A stretch of 15,461 nucleotides of DNA from an uncultured Clostridia bacterium (GCA_947629295.1 CANRDH010000021.1:1-15461); one strand, 5' to 3'. Numbered from the stretch's first letter, positions 6,951 through 14,105 are shown. Translations and numbers: made by a program. The notes: a model not told the origin generated them from the letters alone.

Positions 6951-7892
6951 TTGACAGGAGAAAATAAAGCTCTGAGAGCGGGTGAACTGGAGCTTATAAA
7001 CAGTTATGCCCGCAGGGCTATGAGTGAGGATGAGGTATATGCTTTCTCCGTTGTTTTATGTGATAACGAAACGGACAGGGATTTTGAGAGATTTTCGGAT
7101 TCCGCGCTCAAAAAGCTGGAGAAGCTTTTTGTCGGTGTTACGGGAGTACTTGACCATGATACGAAAAGCAATAACCAGACGGCAAGGATATTTTCATGCC
7201 GTGCGGAAGAGGTTGAGGGAAAAAAGACTTCGGACGGGCGGCAGTATATTAGGCTTTGCGCAAGGGCATATATGCCTAAAACCGAAAACAATAAGGATTT
7301 TATCATGCAGCTTGACAGCGGGATAAAAAAAGAGGTAAGCGTGGGATGCTCCATAGCTAAAAGAATATGCTCTGTCTGCGGCTGCGAAAACGGTTCCTGC
7401 AATCATATAAGGGGAAGAAGCTATGACGGTGAAGTGTGTTATAAAATACTTGACGAGCCGACAGACGCTTATGAGTGGTCATTTGTCGCAGTGCCCGCGC
7501 AAAAAGCGGCAGGGGTTATAAAATCATATAAAAAAGGAGAGAAAAGTATGGATATTGAAAAAAGACTTTTCAGCGGTGAGGCGGAAGCCTTTACTGTCGA
7601 CGAAATGAATATTATTGCGGAAAAATTCCGCATATTGCAGGAAAAGGCTGCTGACGGTGAAACCTACAGAAGACGGCTCGAGGCTGATATAAATAAGCTT
7701 GCAGCTTTCGCATTGCCGCAGCTTAAAAGAGATGTGCTTGATTTTATTACGGGCAAAATGAATGCCGTACAGCTTGAAAATCTGAGAAAGGCTCTTTCGG
7801 AGGGCAGAGAAAACAGTACTCCGCTTAAGCCTCAGCTGGGAGCGGCAGTTAAAAATGTGAGAACAGACAACAATGCTTTTAAAAATATTTGA
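6951..7892 (+). CDS. Prohead protease with fused C-terminal scaffold-like region
   Basis: This is inferred to be the HK97-type serine protease that trims scaffold and capsid proteins during head maturation. Numbered from the ATG at 6945, the protease half has GVLDHD with the likely catalytic His71, KEVSVGCS with likely Ser132 and AYEWSFVAVP (175-184). A compact Cys/His cluster (Cys142, 145, 147, 152 and His154) looks like a zinc knuckle inserted after the serine strand. Residues from about 202 on are charged, helical and scaffold-like. TTG 6951 is chosen because AAGGTGG ends 7 nt upstream with the same geometry as the small terminase. ATG 6945 overlaps the portal stop (ATGA) and is the alternative, adding two residues. 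An in-frame internal start at 7548 is described separately. Confidence 0.83.
   Translation: MTGENKALRAGELELINSYARRAMSEDEVYAFSVVLCDNETDRDFERFSDSALKKLEKLFVGVTGVLDHDTKSNNQTARIFSCRAEEVEGKKTSDGRQYIRLCARAYMPKTENNKDFIMQLDSGIKKEVSVGCSIAKRICSVCGCENGSCNHIRGRSYDGEVCYKILDEPTDAYEWSFVAVPAQKAAGVIKSYKKGEKSMDIEKRLFSGEAEAFTVDEMNIIAEKFRILQEKAADGETYRRRLEADINKLAAFALPQLKRDVLDFITGKMNAVQLENLRKALSEGRENSTPLKPQLGAAVKNVRTDNNAFKNI
7548..7892 (+). CDS. Nested in-frame scaffold protein from an internal start
   Basis: Within the protease frame, ATG at 7548 is preceded by AAGGAGAG (7534-7541) at a 6-nt spacing, the same distance as at the real starts of this cassette. Initiation here would yield a separate 114-aa protein that is the charged, helical C-terminal part of the protease. 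This is the architecture of lambda C/Nu3, where the scaffold is translated from inside the protease gene. The ribosome site and start are seen directly; the scaffold role is inferred from position and helical character. No separate scaffold gene exists between protease and capsid genes. Confidence 0.6.
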   Translation: MDIEKRLFSGEAEAFTVDEMNIIAEKFRILQEKAADGETYRRRLEADINKLAAFALPQLKRDVLDFITGKMNAVQLENLRKALSEGRENSTPLKPQLGAAVKNVRTDNNAFKNI

Positions 7893-7904
7893 GGAGGATA
7901 ATAT

Positions 7905-8237
7905 ATGAATGTTTCATTTAACGGCTTCGGAGAAAATGTGGTTACATTTGAAACGGAGGGAAGTGTGAGCGCAGGTATGCCTGTTATGGTATCGGAAAGC
8001 GGAAAGGTTAAGGCGGCAAGCGATGTATTCTGCGGAATTTGTGTTGGTGAAAGAAACGGCTACGCCGCAGTTCAGCTCAGCGGATATGTAAGGGCTGCTT
8101 TTGACAGCGCACCTGATGTCGGATATACAAAGCTTGTCGGAAAAAACGGCAAAATAAGTAAAGATGAATCAAACGGCAGGGAATACCTTGTTGTTGATAT
8201 TGACACCGTTGCTAAAACAGCGGGAATTATACTTTGA
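7905..8237 (+). CDS. Capsid decoration/stabilising protein (putative)
   Basis: The 110-aa product is short, Gly/Val-rich and predicted all-beta, with the pattern of small head decoration proteins of the DUF2190/gpD-like kind: early EGSVSAGMPVMVSESGKV (about 18-35), then FCGICVGERNGYAAVQLSGYV (about 42-62). Such proteins bind the outside of the shell after expansion and stabilise it. The placement between protease/scaffold and major capsid gene is the usual one. The start ATG follows GAGGAGGATAATAT, a strong ribosome site. The family is inferred from pattern and position rather than from any catalytic motif. Confidence 0.72.
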   Translation: MNVSFNGFGENVVTFETEGSVSAGMPVMVSESGKVKAASDVFCGICVGERNGYAAVQLSGYVRAAFDSAPDVGYTKLVGKNGKISKDESNGREYLVVDIDTVAKTAGIIL

Positions 8238-8258
8238 TTTTGAAAGGAGATTATTGAT

Positions 8259-9269
8259 ATGGCATATTATGACACTATTAAACCTGAAAAGGGTATGTAC
8301 GGCAACAGTGCAAAATCCTTTACGCAGATTCTTGAAGAGCTTGACCCGTCGGAAAATTATAAGGGCAGTGAGCTTGAGGGATTGGACGCATATCAGCGTC
8401 AGCTTAAAAGATACGATATAAAGGTCGGTGGAAGCAATTCTGATTGCGTGCAGAAATTTTTTCAAAGCTCGGACAGTGCCGCACTTTTTCCTGAGTATGT
8501 ATCAAGAGCAGTAAAGCAGGGAATCGAAAGGGCTGATGTTCTTTCTGATATTATTGCGGCTAAGACGGTTATTGACGGTATGGATTACAGGTCGGTCGTT
8601 TCCGACCCGTCTGATGACAATAAGCAGCTTAAGCCTGTTGCGGAGGGAGCATTTCTTCCGCAGACTACGATAAAAACAAGCGGTCAGCTTGTTAAGCTGC
8701 AAAAAAGAGGAAGAATGCTTGTTGCGTCATATGAAGCAATAAAATTCCAGAAGCTTGACCTCTTTACCGTAACGCTCAGACAGATAGGGGCGCATATCGC
8801 CCGTGAACAGCTTAAGGATGCAGTGGAGGTTCTTATAAACGGGGATTCGACAACGTCTGCTGCCGGTACTGTTTCTGCGGCTGATACGGGAAATGTTTCC
8901 TATGACGATCTCGTAAAGCTGTGGGCGGAGCTTTCGCCGTATGAAATGAATACGCTTCTTGCACCGACAGCGGTTATGACAAAACTGCTTGCCATGAATG
9001 AAATGAAGGATTCCCATGCGGGACTTGATTTCCACGGCAGCGGAAAAATGATTACGCCGCTCGGGGCGCAGCTTTTACATATTCCGTCGATTTCGGGAAA
9101 TAAGATCGTAGGACTTGATAAGAACTGTGCCCTTGAAATGGTACAGTCGGGTGATGTTGTGACCGATTATGATAAGCTTATAGACAGACAGCTTGAAAGA
9201 GCGGCTATAAGCTGTATTACGGGCTTTGCAAAAATATTCCCCGATTCCGTTAAGGTGCTTGCCTGCTGA
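8259..9269 (+). CDS. Major capsid protein (HK97 fold)
   Basis: The 336-aa product would form the icosahedral shell. It has an N-terminal helical arm (1-75), the E-loop/P-domain region with the PVAEGAFLPQTTI stretch (about 126-138) and KLQKRGRMLVASYEAI (about 147-162), a spine-helix region up to IAREQLKDAVEVLINGD (about 180-196), and a C-terminal A-domain ending in FAKIFPDSVKVLAC. This succession is typical of HK97-fold capsid proteins in Firmicute prophages. The start ATG follows AAAGGAG. Whether the N-terminal arm is cleaved by the upstream protease cannot be seen. Confidence 0.9.
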   Translation: MAYYDTIKPEKGMYGNSAKSFTQILEELDPSENYKGSELEGLDAYQRQLKRYDIKVGGSNSDCVQKFFQSSDSAALFPEYVSRAVKQGIERADVLSDIIAAKTVIDGMDYRSVVSDPSDDNKQLKPVAEGAFLPQTTIKTSGQLVKLQKRGRMLVASYEAIKFQKLDLFTVTLRQIGAHIAREQLKDAVEVLINGDSTTSAAGTVSAADTGNVSYDDLVKLWAELSPYEMNTLLAPTAVMTKLLAMNEMKDSHAGLDFHGSGKMITPLGAQLLHIPSISGNKIVGLDKNCALEMVQSGDVVTDYDKLIDRQLERAAISCITGFAKIFPDSVKVLAC

Positions 9270-9284
9270 TTGGGGGAATGACGG

Positions 9285-9650
9285 TTGAATATGGAGGAAA
9301 TAATCAGAATATTCTGCCGTCTGTCCGGTCTGGATCATGAGGAAGCGGCTGATTTTCGTTTTATGTGTGATACTGCACTGAGCTATATAATGTCACGCAT
9401 AAAGCGGGGTACGGATATGAGATGCTACGGCGGCAGGATCAATTTTGCCGCCGCCGCTCTTGCATATTACAGGTATGTTTTATGGAGCCTGACGGACGGG
9501 GCAGCCAATGAGGTAAAGGTCGGAGAGATAAGTGTAAAGCATGGAGGAAGCAGCGAGCTTGAGGCGGCGGACAGACTTTGCAGAGAGGCTTTGGCTGATT
9601 TGGGAGAAATACTCGAAAGTGAGAATTTTGTCTTTAATTCGTTTGCATGA
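9285..9650 (+). CDS. Head-tail connector (adaptor) protein, putative
   Basis: The 121-aa product is mainly alpha-helical, with a C-terminal EVKVGEISVKHGG segment (about 76-88) and a final helix. This resembles the gp6/gp15-type adaptors (YqbG-like) that dock beneath the portal ring. Position directly after the major capsid gene supports this. The start is TTG at 9285 with a GGGGG tract 8 nt upstream; an in-frame ATG at 9291 is possible. The next gene follows 19 nt later. Confidence 0.68.
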   Translation: MNMEEIIRIFCRLSGLDHEEAADFRFMCDTALSYIMSRIKRGTDMRCYGGRINFAAAALAYYRYVLWSLTDGAANEVKVGEISVKHGGSSELEAADRLCREALADLGEILESENFVFNSFA

Positions 9651-9669
9651 TTTGCCGGGGGAGGTATGT

Positions 9670-9990
9670 ATGGAAAAGCTTATAAACAAAGCCGTTAAAA
9701 AGCTTGGCAGAATTTGTTATATAAAAGGCAGAAAGGGATATGCAGTTATTATTCCGGCAAGATATTCCCGAAAAATAAAGGGAGGGGTTGATATCTCCGT
9801 TTTCGGCAGGGGGGATCCGGAAAAATATTACATATACTGCGATGCAGAACTTGCAGACGGCGTGCACTACGGTGATATTGTCAGTGATACAAAAAATGAA
9901 TACTATATATTATGGACTGATGAAATAAAAAGTACGTTTGGAGATTATTCAAAGCTATGTGCAAGGAAAACAGAAAGAGGTGGGGTCTGA
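9670..9990 (+). CDS. Head-closure (stopper) protein, putative
   Basis: The 106-aa product has a basic N-terminal helix and a beta-rich body ending VHYGDIVSDTKNEYYILWTD (about 70-89), the pattern of small stopper proteins in which a GD(I/V) turn precedes a beta pair. Such proteins close the head and join it to the tail. The frame extends upstream to 9541 inside the previous gene, but GGGGGAGG (9656-9663) is 6 nt from ATG 9670, which is therefore the start. Function is inferred mainly from order (adaptor, stopper, tail terminator). Confidence 0.6.
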   Translation: MEKLINKAVKKLGRICYIKGRKGYAVIIPARYSRKIKGGVDISVFGRGDPEKYYIYCDAELADGVHYGDIVSDTKNEYYILWTDEIKSTFGDYSKLCARKTERGGV

Positions 9991-9993
9991 TAT

Positions 9994-10398
9994 ATGATAT
10001 ATGCGGCGGATATGTATTCTAAAGCATTGAAGCATCCTGAACTTGCAGGAATGAACATGGTTCTTGAAAAACAGGCCGGGGTACTTCCGTTTCCGCTTGA
10101 CAGACCTTATGTTAGCTTCGGAACGGAATATGAAAGCGGAGGATTTCTTTTGGGAAGCCAAAACAGTATGATTACGAGCGAATATATGGTTGTAAATGTT
10201 GCGGTAAGTGAAGAAATCAATGAGGATTATTGCAGAAGCTGCGCACGTACTGTAACATTGGCGCTTATGAGCCTTGATACGGATAAAAGAATTATTTCCG
10301 TATCGGCGGGCAGCTGTGAGCATGATGAAGCAATAGGAAGCTATACTATAAAAATGAAATTCGGACTTCGTGAGGTACTAAAGAACGGGGGTGACTGA
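9994..10398 (+). CDS. Tail terminator/tail completion protein, putative
   Basis: The 134-aa product has a conserved-looking core, RPYVSFGTEYESGGFLLGS (about 37-55), followed by EYMVVNVAVSEEIN (about 63-76), a helix (77-94) and a final strand IGSYTIKMKFGLREV (about 115-129). The alpha/beta arrangement fits tail terminators that cap the tail tube at the neck. ATG 9994 is 3 nt after the previous stop, with AGAGGTGG about a dozen nt upstream, somewhat far. Its TGA overlaps a possible CTG start of the next gene. In PBSX-like phages the sheath gene would follow here, but none does. Confidence 0.55.
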   Translation: MIYAADMYSKALKHPELAGMNMVLEKQAGVLPFPLDRPYVSFGTEYESGGFLLGSQNSMITSEYMVVNVAVSEEINEDYCRSCARTVTLALMSLDTDKRIISVSAGSCEHDEAIGSYTIKMKFGLREVLKNGGD

Positions 10399-10784
10399 CT
10401 ATATATATTGAGGAGGAGAGCCTATGCGGCAGAGATGTTAATATATATATCGACGGAAAAAAGCTGCTTCAGGCAGAAAGCCTGGAAATACGTAAAAAGT
10501 CGGAAATACACAATGTACGCACCTGTTTTATCAGCGAGGACATTGCACATATAAGAAAATGCTGCAGCTATAAAGCCGTTATGACGGGTCTGAGCTTTAA
10601 AAAGCCGTTTGAAAACTGCTGCTTTGCGGATCTTGATAATTTTACGATGACGGTGGAAATAGATAAAAAAAGATATACACTCAAAAACTGTATGTGGGAT
10701 GATTTTTATGCTGCGGCTGACAGGGAAAAGTTCAGGGAGCATATAAGTGTTGCTGCGATGGATATGGAATCGGAGGATATATGA
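10395..10784 (+). CDS. Tail-tube-like protein with an anomalous start (possible frameshift)
   Basis: The open frame codes for about 129 aa if initiated at CTG 10395. The segment VNIYIDGKKL, then a SLEIRKKSEIH strand, a central turn and a closing NFTMTVEIDKKRYTLKNCMWDDFYA, looks like a small beta-sandwich tail-tube subunit. Its position between tail terminator and LysM protein fits. No ATG, GTG or TTG is in frame until 10581. A perfect ribosome site (GAGGAGGA, 10410-10417) lies 6 nt before ATG 10424, but that ATG is one base out of frame and gives only MRQRC and a stop; skipping C10427 would give a 120-aa protein. Options are a CTG start, a one-base insertion (mutation or assembly error) or a +1 frameshift. 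Six to seven cysteines in such a small protein are unusual. Confidence 0.55.
   Translation: MTIYIEEESLCGRDVNIYIDGKKLLQAESLEIRKKSEIHNVRTCFISEDIAHIRKCCSYKAVMTGLSFKKPFENCCFADLDNFTMTVEIDKKRYTLKNCMWDDFYAAADREKFREHISVAAMDMESEDI
10410..10426 (+). promoter_or_regulatory. Strong ribosome site and ATG that do not match the tube frame
   Basis: GAGGAGGA (10410-10417), a 6-nt spacer and ATG (10424-10426) match the best initiation signals in the cassette. The ATG opens a five-codon frame ending TAA at 10439-10441, while the long tube-like frame runs one base to the right. This decides between a frameshifted gene and a leader-peptide arrangement. Confidence 0.7.
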
Positions 10785-10936
10785 AGGAAACTGAAATTGA
10801 GCTTACGGAAAAAATGACTGCTGAGCTTGGATACGATAAGACGGCAGATATCAGAGAGGTTTCGGAAATGATAAGATGTGATATGCTCAGGTACGCAAGG
10901 ACTTTGAACGCGGAGGAGGAGATAGATGAAAACTGA
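10781..10936 (+). CDS. 51-aa acidic helical protein in the tape-measure-chaperone position
   Basis: ATG 10781 overlaps the tube-like stop (ATGA) and follows GGAGGATAT. The frame runs 51 codons to TGA at 10934-10936, overlapping the LysM gene start by 11 nt. The product is charged and helical (start MKETEIELTEKM, end NAEEEIDEN) with no known motif. In PBSX-like phages one or two tail-assembly chaperones (XkdN/gpG-like) sit here before the tape measure gene. This ORF is much shorter than those, so it may be a shrunken chaperone, a remnant or an unrelated small protein. Coupling on both sides and the ribosome sites suggest it is translated. Confidence 0.55.
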   Translation: MKETEIELTEKMTAELGYDKTADIREVSEMIRCDMLRYARTLNAEEEIDEN

Positions 10937-11447
10937 CGGAAAGATGAGCTATAAGGATTATATTTTCCCGATTAATCCTTCTGTGTTAAAAATAAGTCAC
11001 GGCAGGAAAATTGCTAAGCATGATGTCCCCAACGGCTGTGATACGGTAAACGATATGGGCGCTTCGTACAGGATTATAAGCGGAGAGGGAGAATTTTGCG
11101 GGAAAAACTGTATAGATGATTTTCTTTCCCTTAAGGCTGTTATGGACAGGGGAGGCGGGGGAATGCTTTATATTCCCTCGCAGAAGCCTGTTTATGCAAT
11201 GTTTGAGGAGCTTGAGCTTATAGCAGGGGATATCGAGGGCGTTATAAGATATAAATTCAAATTTACGGAAAGCTTTGAGAAGCACTGCGAGGAGCGTTTT
11301 TTGTACTGCTATGGCAGCAGACATGACTGCCTGTGGGACATATCGCATAAATACGGTATACATATTGATATTCTGGCAGAGCTTAACCCGCATATAAAAA
11401 GACCGGATATGCCGATATATCCGTGGGAGAGGGTGAAGCTATGCTGA
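10926..11447 (+). CDS. LysM-domain baseplate/tube-initiator protein (XkdP/gp53-like)
   Basis: The 173-aa product has an N-terminal domain (1-125) beginning with YIFPINPSVLKI (13-24), typical of the clostridial XkdP family, and a C-terminal LysM module (about 127-173: FLYCYGSRHDCLWDISHKYG, then LAELNPH and a final PWERVKLC). In contractile phages, proteins of this type (T4 gp53, P2 gpX, XkdP) join the central hub to the wedges; the LysM fold is used structurally there rather than to bind wall. ATG 10926 follows GGAGGAGGA at 5 nt. In relatives the gene directly upstream is the tape measure protein, of which there is no trace here. It overlaps the hub gene by 7 nt. Confidence 0.82.
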   Translation: MKTDGKMSYKDYIFPINPSVLKISHGRKIAKHDVPNGCDTVNDMGASYRIISGEGEFCGKNCIDDFLSLKAVMDRGGGGMLYIPSQKPVYAMFEELELIAGDIEGVIRYKFKFTESFEKHCEERFLYCYGSRHDCLWDISHKYGIHIDILAELNPHIKRPDMPIYPWERVKLC

Positions 11448-12358
11448 AATATATACTTTGTGATGTCTACAATATGGAAACTGCTTTAAAAAAACCGCTC
11501 AGTATGAGTATAGTTTCCTCAGAGGACGCGCCGGCGGACAGCTTAAATGCAGTTTTTGCCGTAAGCGGGAGAATACCTGAAATTTCATCGGTTAAGGTTC
11601 TTTCGGGAACGGAAACGGTTTTTTTCGGGTATGTTGACGAGCAGACGGAAACAAAAACAAAGGGCGGGGTATTGCTTGAAATAAAGGCAAGAAGTCTTGA
11701 GGCTGTTCTGCTTGACAATGAGGCGCTTCCGCAGACATATTGTATGCCCACGCTTAAAATTTTATTTGAAAGGCATTTCAAACCGTTGGGCTTTGCGGGG
11801 ATCGACGGCGGTGACAGACCGTTTCCCGGAGATATGGTTATTTCAAAGGGAATGAGCGAATGGCAGGTTCTGAGCAGCTACTGTGAGGAATTCTGCAAAA
11901 CAAAGCCGCATATAAGGAGCGACTTTGTAATTGAAACGGGAGAAAACCGGGAAGCTGATACAATCTTTCTGGGCGCGAACAGCCCTGCCGTCAAAATAAG
12001 CAGAACTATAAGGAGAAGTGCGCTTATATCCGATATATATGCAAGAACCTATGCCGGGGGCGGCTATGAAATGCATTTTGCAAATGAAACAGCTAAAAAG
12101 CATAAGTTGAACAGGCGCAGGTATTTTAACTCTGCCGACAGTAAGCACAGATCTGTGCTTTATGCCGACGATATAATAAAGGGAACAAACAGGAAATATG
12201 AAAGCTATAATATTGATTTAAGCGGTATCCTGGTATGTCGGGTCGGGGATAAGCTGAAGCTCAGGAATAAACGTGAGGAAATGGTAATAAGCGAATTACA
12301 CTATATCCTTGACAGCAACGGAGAGCATACGAGAATTTATGCGGAGGTGATCGTATAG
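11441..12358 (+). CDS. Baseplate hub protein, late control gpD / XkdQ family
   Basis: The 305-aa product is the likely trimeric hub (gp27/gpD-like) from which the tube grows and to which the spike attaches. It has a first beta domain with VLSGTETVFFGYVDE (about 52-66) and a conserved region ISKGMSEWQVLSSYCEEF (about 133-150), matching the usual GxSxWxxLxxxC of this family. A C-terminal beta domain ends with GDKLKLRN and a HTRIYAEVIV strand. ATG 11441, inside the end of the LysM gene, follows GAGGGTGA; the frame is open to a GTG at 11423 but that lacks a ribosome site. The stop shares one base with the following GTG start. Confidence 0.82.
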   Translation: MLKYILCDVYNMETALKKPLSMSIVSSEDAPADSLNAVFAVSGRIPEISSVKVLSGTETVFFGYVDEQTETKTKGGVLLEIKARSLEAVLLDNEALPQTYCMPTLKILFERHFKPLGFAGIDGGDRPFPGDMVISKGMSEWQVLSSYCEEFCKTKPHIRSDFVIETGENREADTIFLGANSPAVKISRTIRRSALISDIYARTYAGGGYEMHFANETAKKHKLNRRRYFNSADSKHRSVLYADDIIKGTNRKYESYNIDLSGILVCRVGDKLKLRNKREEMVISELHYILDSNGEHTRIYAEVIV

Positions 12359-12693
12359 TGTGGATATCAAAAAATATAATATCACAAAACGACGGTATTT
12401 CCGCTTCATCCGGAAAGGTAGGACACAGTACAAATCTTAGGGTCAGCGCCGTATCGGGAAACGGTACGGGACAGCTTATTATGATGACTCCGCCCGGAAT
12501 ATACAGTCTGCCGACCGGTAATCAACCGTCGGTTGTATTGCAGACAAAAAACGGGCCCGTTTGTATAGGAATGAGAATGGGAGCATTTTCGGGAGTTATA
12601 GAACCCGGGGAGATTATTCTGCGATCCTCGGGAGGAGCGGAAATCAGGCTGTCAAATGACGGAAATGTCTATATAAACGGCAGGGAGGTATGA
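12358..12693 (+). CDS. Miniature baseplate spike protein (gpV / Mu gp45-like)
   Basis: The 111-aa product is all-beta. The middle part PPGIYSLPTGNQPSVVLQTK (45-64) leads into GPVCIGMRMG, resembling the OB-fold part of gpV-type spikes. The C-terminal part GEIILRSSGGAEIRLSNDGN (about 85-104) with VYINGREV has the repeating strand-turn pattern of the spike needle. It is shorter than most gpV proteins (around 200 aa), so it would be a minimal spike. The start is GTG at 12358, set by GGAGGTGA 7 nt upstream. No HxH iron-tip motif is visible. Confidence 0.72.
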   Translation: MWISKNIISQNDGISASSGKVGHSTNLRVSAVSGNGTGQLIMMTPPGIYSLPTGNQPSVVLQTKNGPVCIGMRMGAFSGVIEPGEIILRSSGGAEIRLSNDGNVYINGREV

Positions 12694-12697
12694 TTGG

Positions 12698-13033
12698 ATG
12701 GATATGTCGCTGAATATAAACGGAGATTTTAATACCGACGGCTTTGGCAGACCGTATGAAATTGACGGTACGGATGAGATTTTGCAAAAAATATACATAA
12801 GCCTGTCAGGACGCCGCGGAAAATTTATATATGACCGTGAGCTGGGCGGGGAGCTTTACAAAACGGAGCTTACGGACGGTTATGCCGAAGAGCTTTTGGA
12901 GGCGGCCGCAAGGGAGGCAGTTCAGGATATTGCCGGGGCTGAAATATGCGGTGTGCGGATAAGACATTCGGTTGCTTATGCCTATGCGGAAATAGACGGA
13001 AAAATGTATGAAATTGAGTTAAGGAGGGGCTGA
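12698..13033 (+). CDS. Baseplate wedge protein, gpW/gp25 family (XkdS-like)
   Basis: The 111-aa product matches gp25-like proteins, which connect baseplate wedges to the tail tube and nucleate sheath assembly in contractile machines. The start of the domain, EILQKIYISLSGRRGKFIYD (27-46), and the closing beta strands VRIRHSVAYAYAEIDG with YEIELRRG fit the family. ATG 12698 follows GGGAGGTATGATTGG. Its presence is notable because gp25 normally works with a sheath and no sheath gene is in the window. Confidence 0.85.
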   Translation: MDMSLNINGDFNTDGFGRPYEIDGTDEILQKIYISLSGRRGKFIYDRELGGELYKTELTDGYAEELLEAAAREAVQDIAGAEICGVRIRHSVAYAYAEIDGKMYEIELRRG

Positions 13034-13035
13034 CA

Positions 13036-14094
13036 TTGGCATACAGTTATGATGAAATCCTTGAAAGAATGGAAAACAAATATCTTGAGCTGACGGGGCA
13101 TGAGGCGTCAGAATGTGGAGATATAGGAATAAGGCTTAAAATTCTTGCAGGGGAAATATACTCAATGGGGAGTAATATAGACTGGCTGAAGAGGCAGATG
13201 TTTTTTACCACGGCAACGGGCGAACAGCTTGATATGTTTGCCGCACAAAGGGGACTGACAAGGATAAGGGGAAACAAGGCAAGGGGAGATATTATAGTAA
13301 GCTTTGATTCCCCGATAGATTATGAGATGGTCATTCCGGAGGGTACTGTATTTACAACGCCCGACGGAAGTCTGAACTATATAGTTGAAAAGCAGGTTTT
13401 GATATCAAGAGGCGGTGAAAGGGTAATATGTCCTGCCGTTGCGGAGCATACAGGAAGGAAATACAATGTCAACCCGGGCAATATCACTACGGTGGTTACA
13501 TATTTTACTGTGGGAATGTATATAGACAATACCTCGACATTTACCGGAGGCACGGATGATGAAAGCGACGAGCACCTCAGAGAAAGGATAGCGGCAAGCT
13601 ACCGAAATATATCGAACGGCGCCAATGCGGCATATTACCGCAGCATTGCGGAGAATGTTGAGGGAGTGCAGTCGGCTGCCGTTATTGAGAACTCAGACTC
13701 GCAGGTAAATTCTGTTTCCATTGCAGTCGGCGGAAGGGGTAATGTATGTACCGATGAATGTCTTTCTGCCGTAAAGGAAGCCATAAATGCCGGTCGGTGC
13801 GCCGGACATAATGTAACAGTCAAAAATGCCGAGCTTATAACATATAACCTTAGCTTTAAAATTGCTGTCAAAGCCGGACATGACAGTGCGCAGGTTACGG
13901 AAAAGGCGAAGGACAGCGTGAGGAATTATTTTAATTCATTGAGCGTTGGTCAGGACGTTTTCCTTGCGGAGATAGGAAGGATTCTTATGAATACCGACGG
14001 GGTGGAAAATTATTCCTTCGGAAATATGCAGGACAAAAAAGCGACAGCCTCCGGATTGATCGTTTTGGGAGCCGTTACGGTAAGCAATATGTGA
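13036..14094 (+). CDS. Baseplate wedge protein J (gpJ / XkdT family)
   Basis: The 352-aa product has the family landmarks in order: TGEQLDMFAAQRGLTRIRGN (61-80) with KARG, the VIPEGTVFTTPDG turn (99-111), GGTDDESDEHLRERI (171-185) and NGANAAYYRSIAENVEGVQSA (194-214). Its length is normal, and it is the main baseplate wedge subunit in P2/PBSX-type contractile tails. The start is TTG at 13036 with AAGGAGGGG (13021-13029) just upstream, 2 nt after the gp25 gene. It is the longest protein of the tail part of the cassette, since sheath and tape measure are missing. Confidence 0.93.
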   Translation: MAYSYDEILERMENKYLELTGHEASECGDIGIRLKILAGEIYSMGSNIDWLKRQMFFTTATGEQLDMFAAQRGLTRIRGNKARGDIIVSFDSPIDYEMVIPEGTVFTTPDGSLNYIVEKQVLISRGGERVICPAVAEHTGRKYNVNPGNITTVVTYFTVGMYIDNTSTFTGGTDDESDEHLRERIAASYRNISNGANAAYYRSIAENVEGVQSAAVIENSDSQVNSVSIAVGGRGNVCTDECLSAVKEAINAGRCAGHNVTVKNAELITYNLSFKIAVKAGHDSAQVTEKAKDSVRNYFNSLSVGQDVFLAEIGRILMNTDGVENYSFGNMQDKKATASGLIVLGAVTVSNM

Positions 14095-14105
14095 GGTGAA
14101 GGTGT

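Noticed and set aside
9541..9669. Longer form of the stopper gene starting inside the connector gene
   Set aside because: It would overlap the connector by over 100 nt and has no ribosome site, whereas ATG 9670 has one at ideal spacing.
10581..10784. Tube-like gene starting at ATG 10581 (67 aa)
   Set aside because: No ribosome site there, and the clear beta-strand coding pattern extends upstream to at least 10428.
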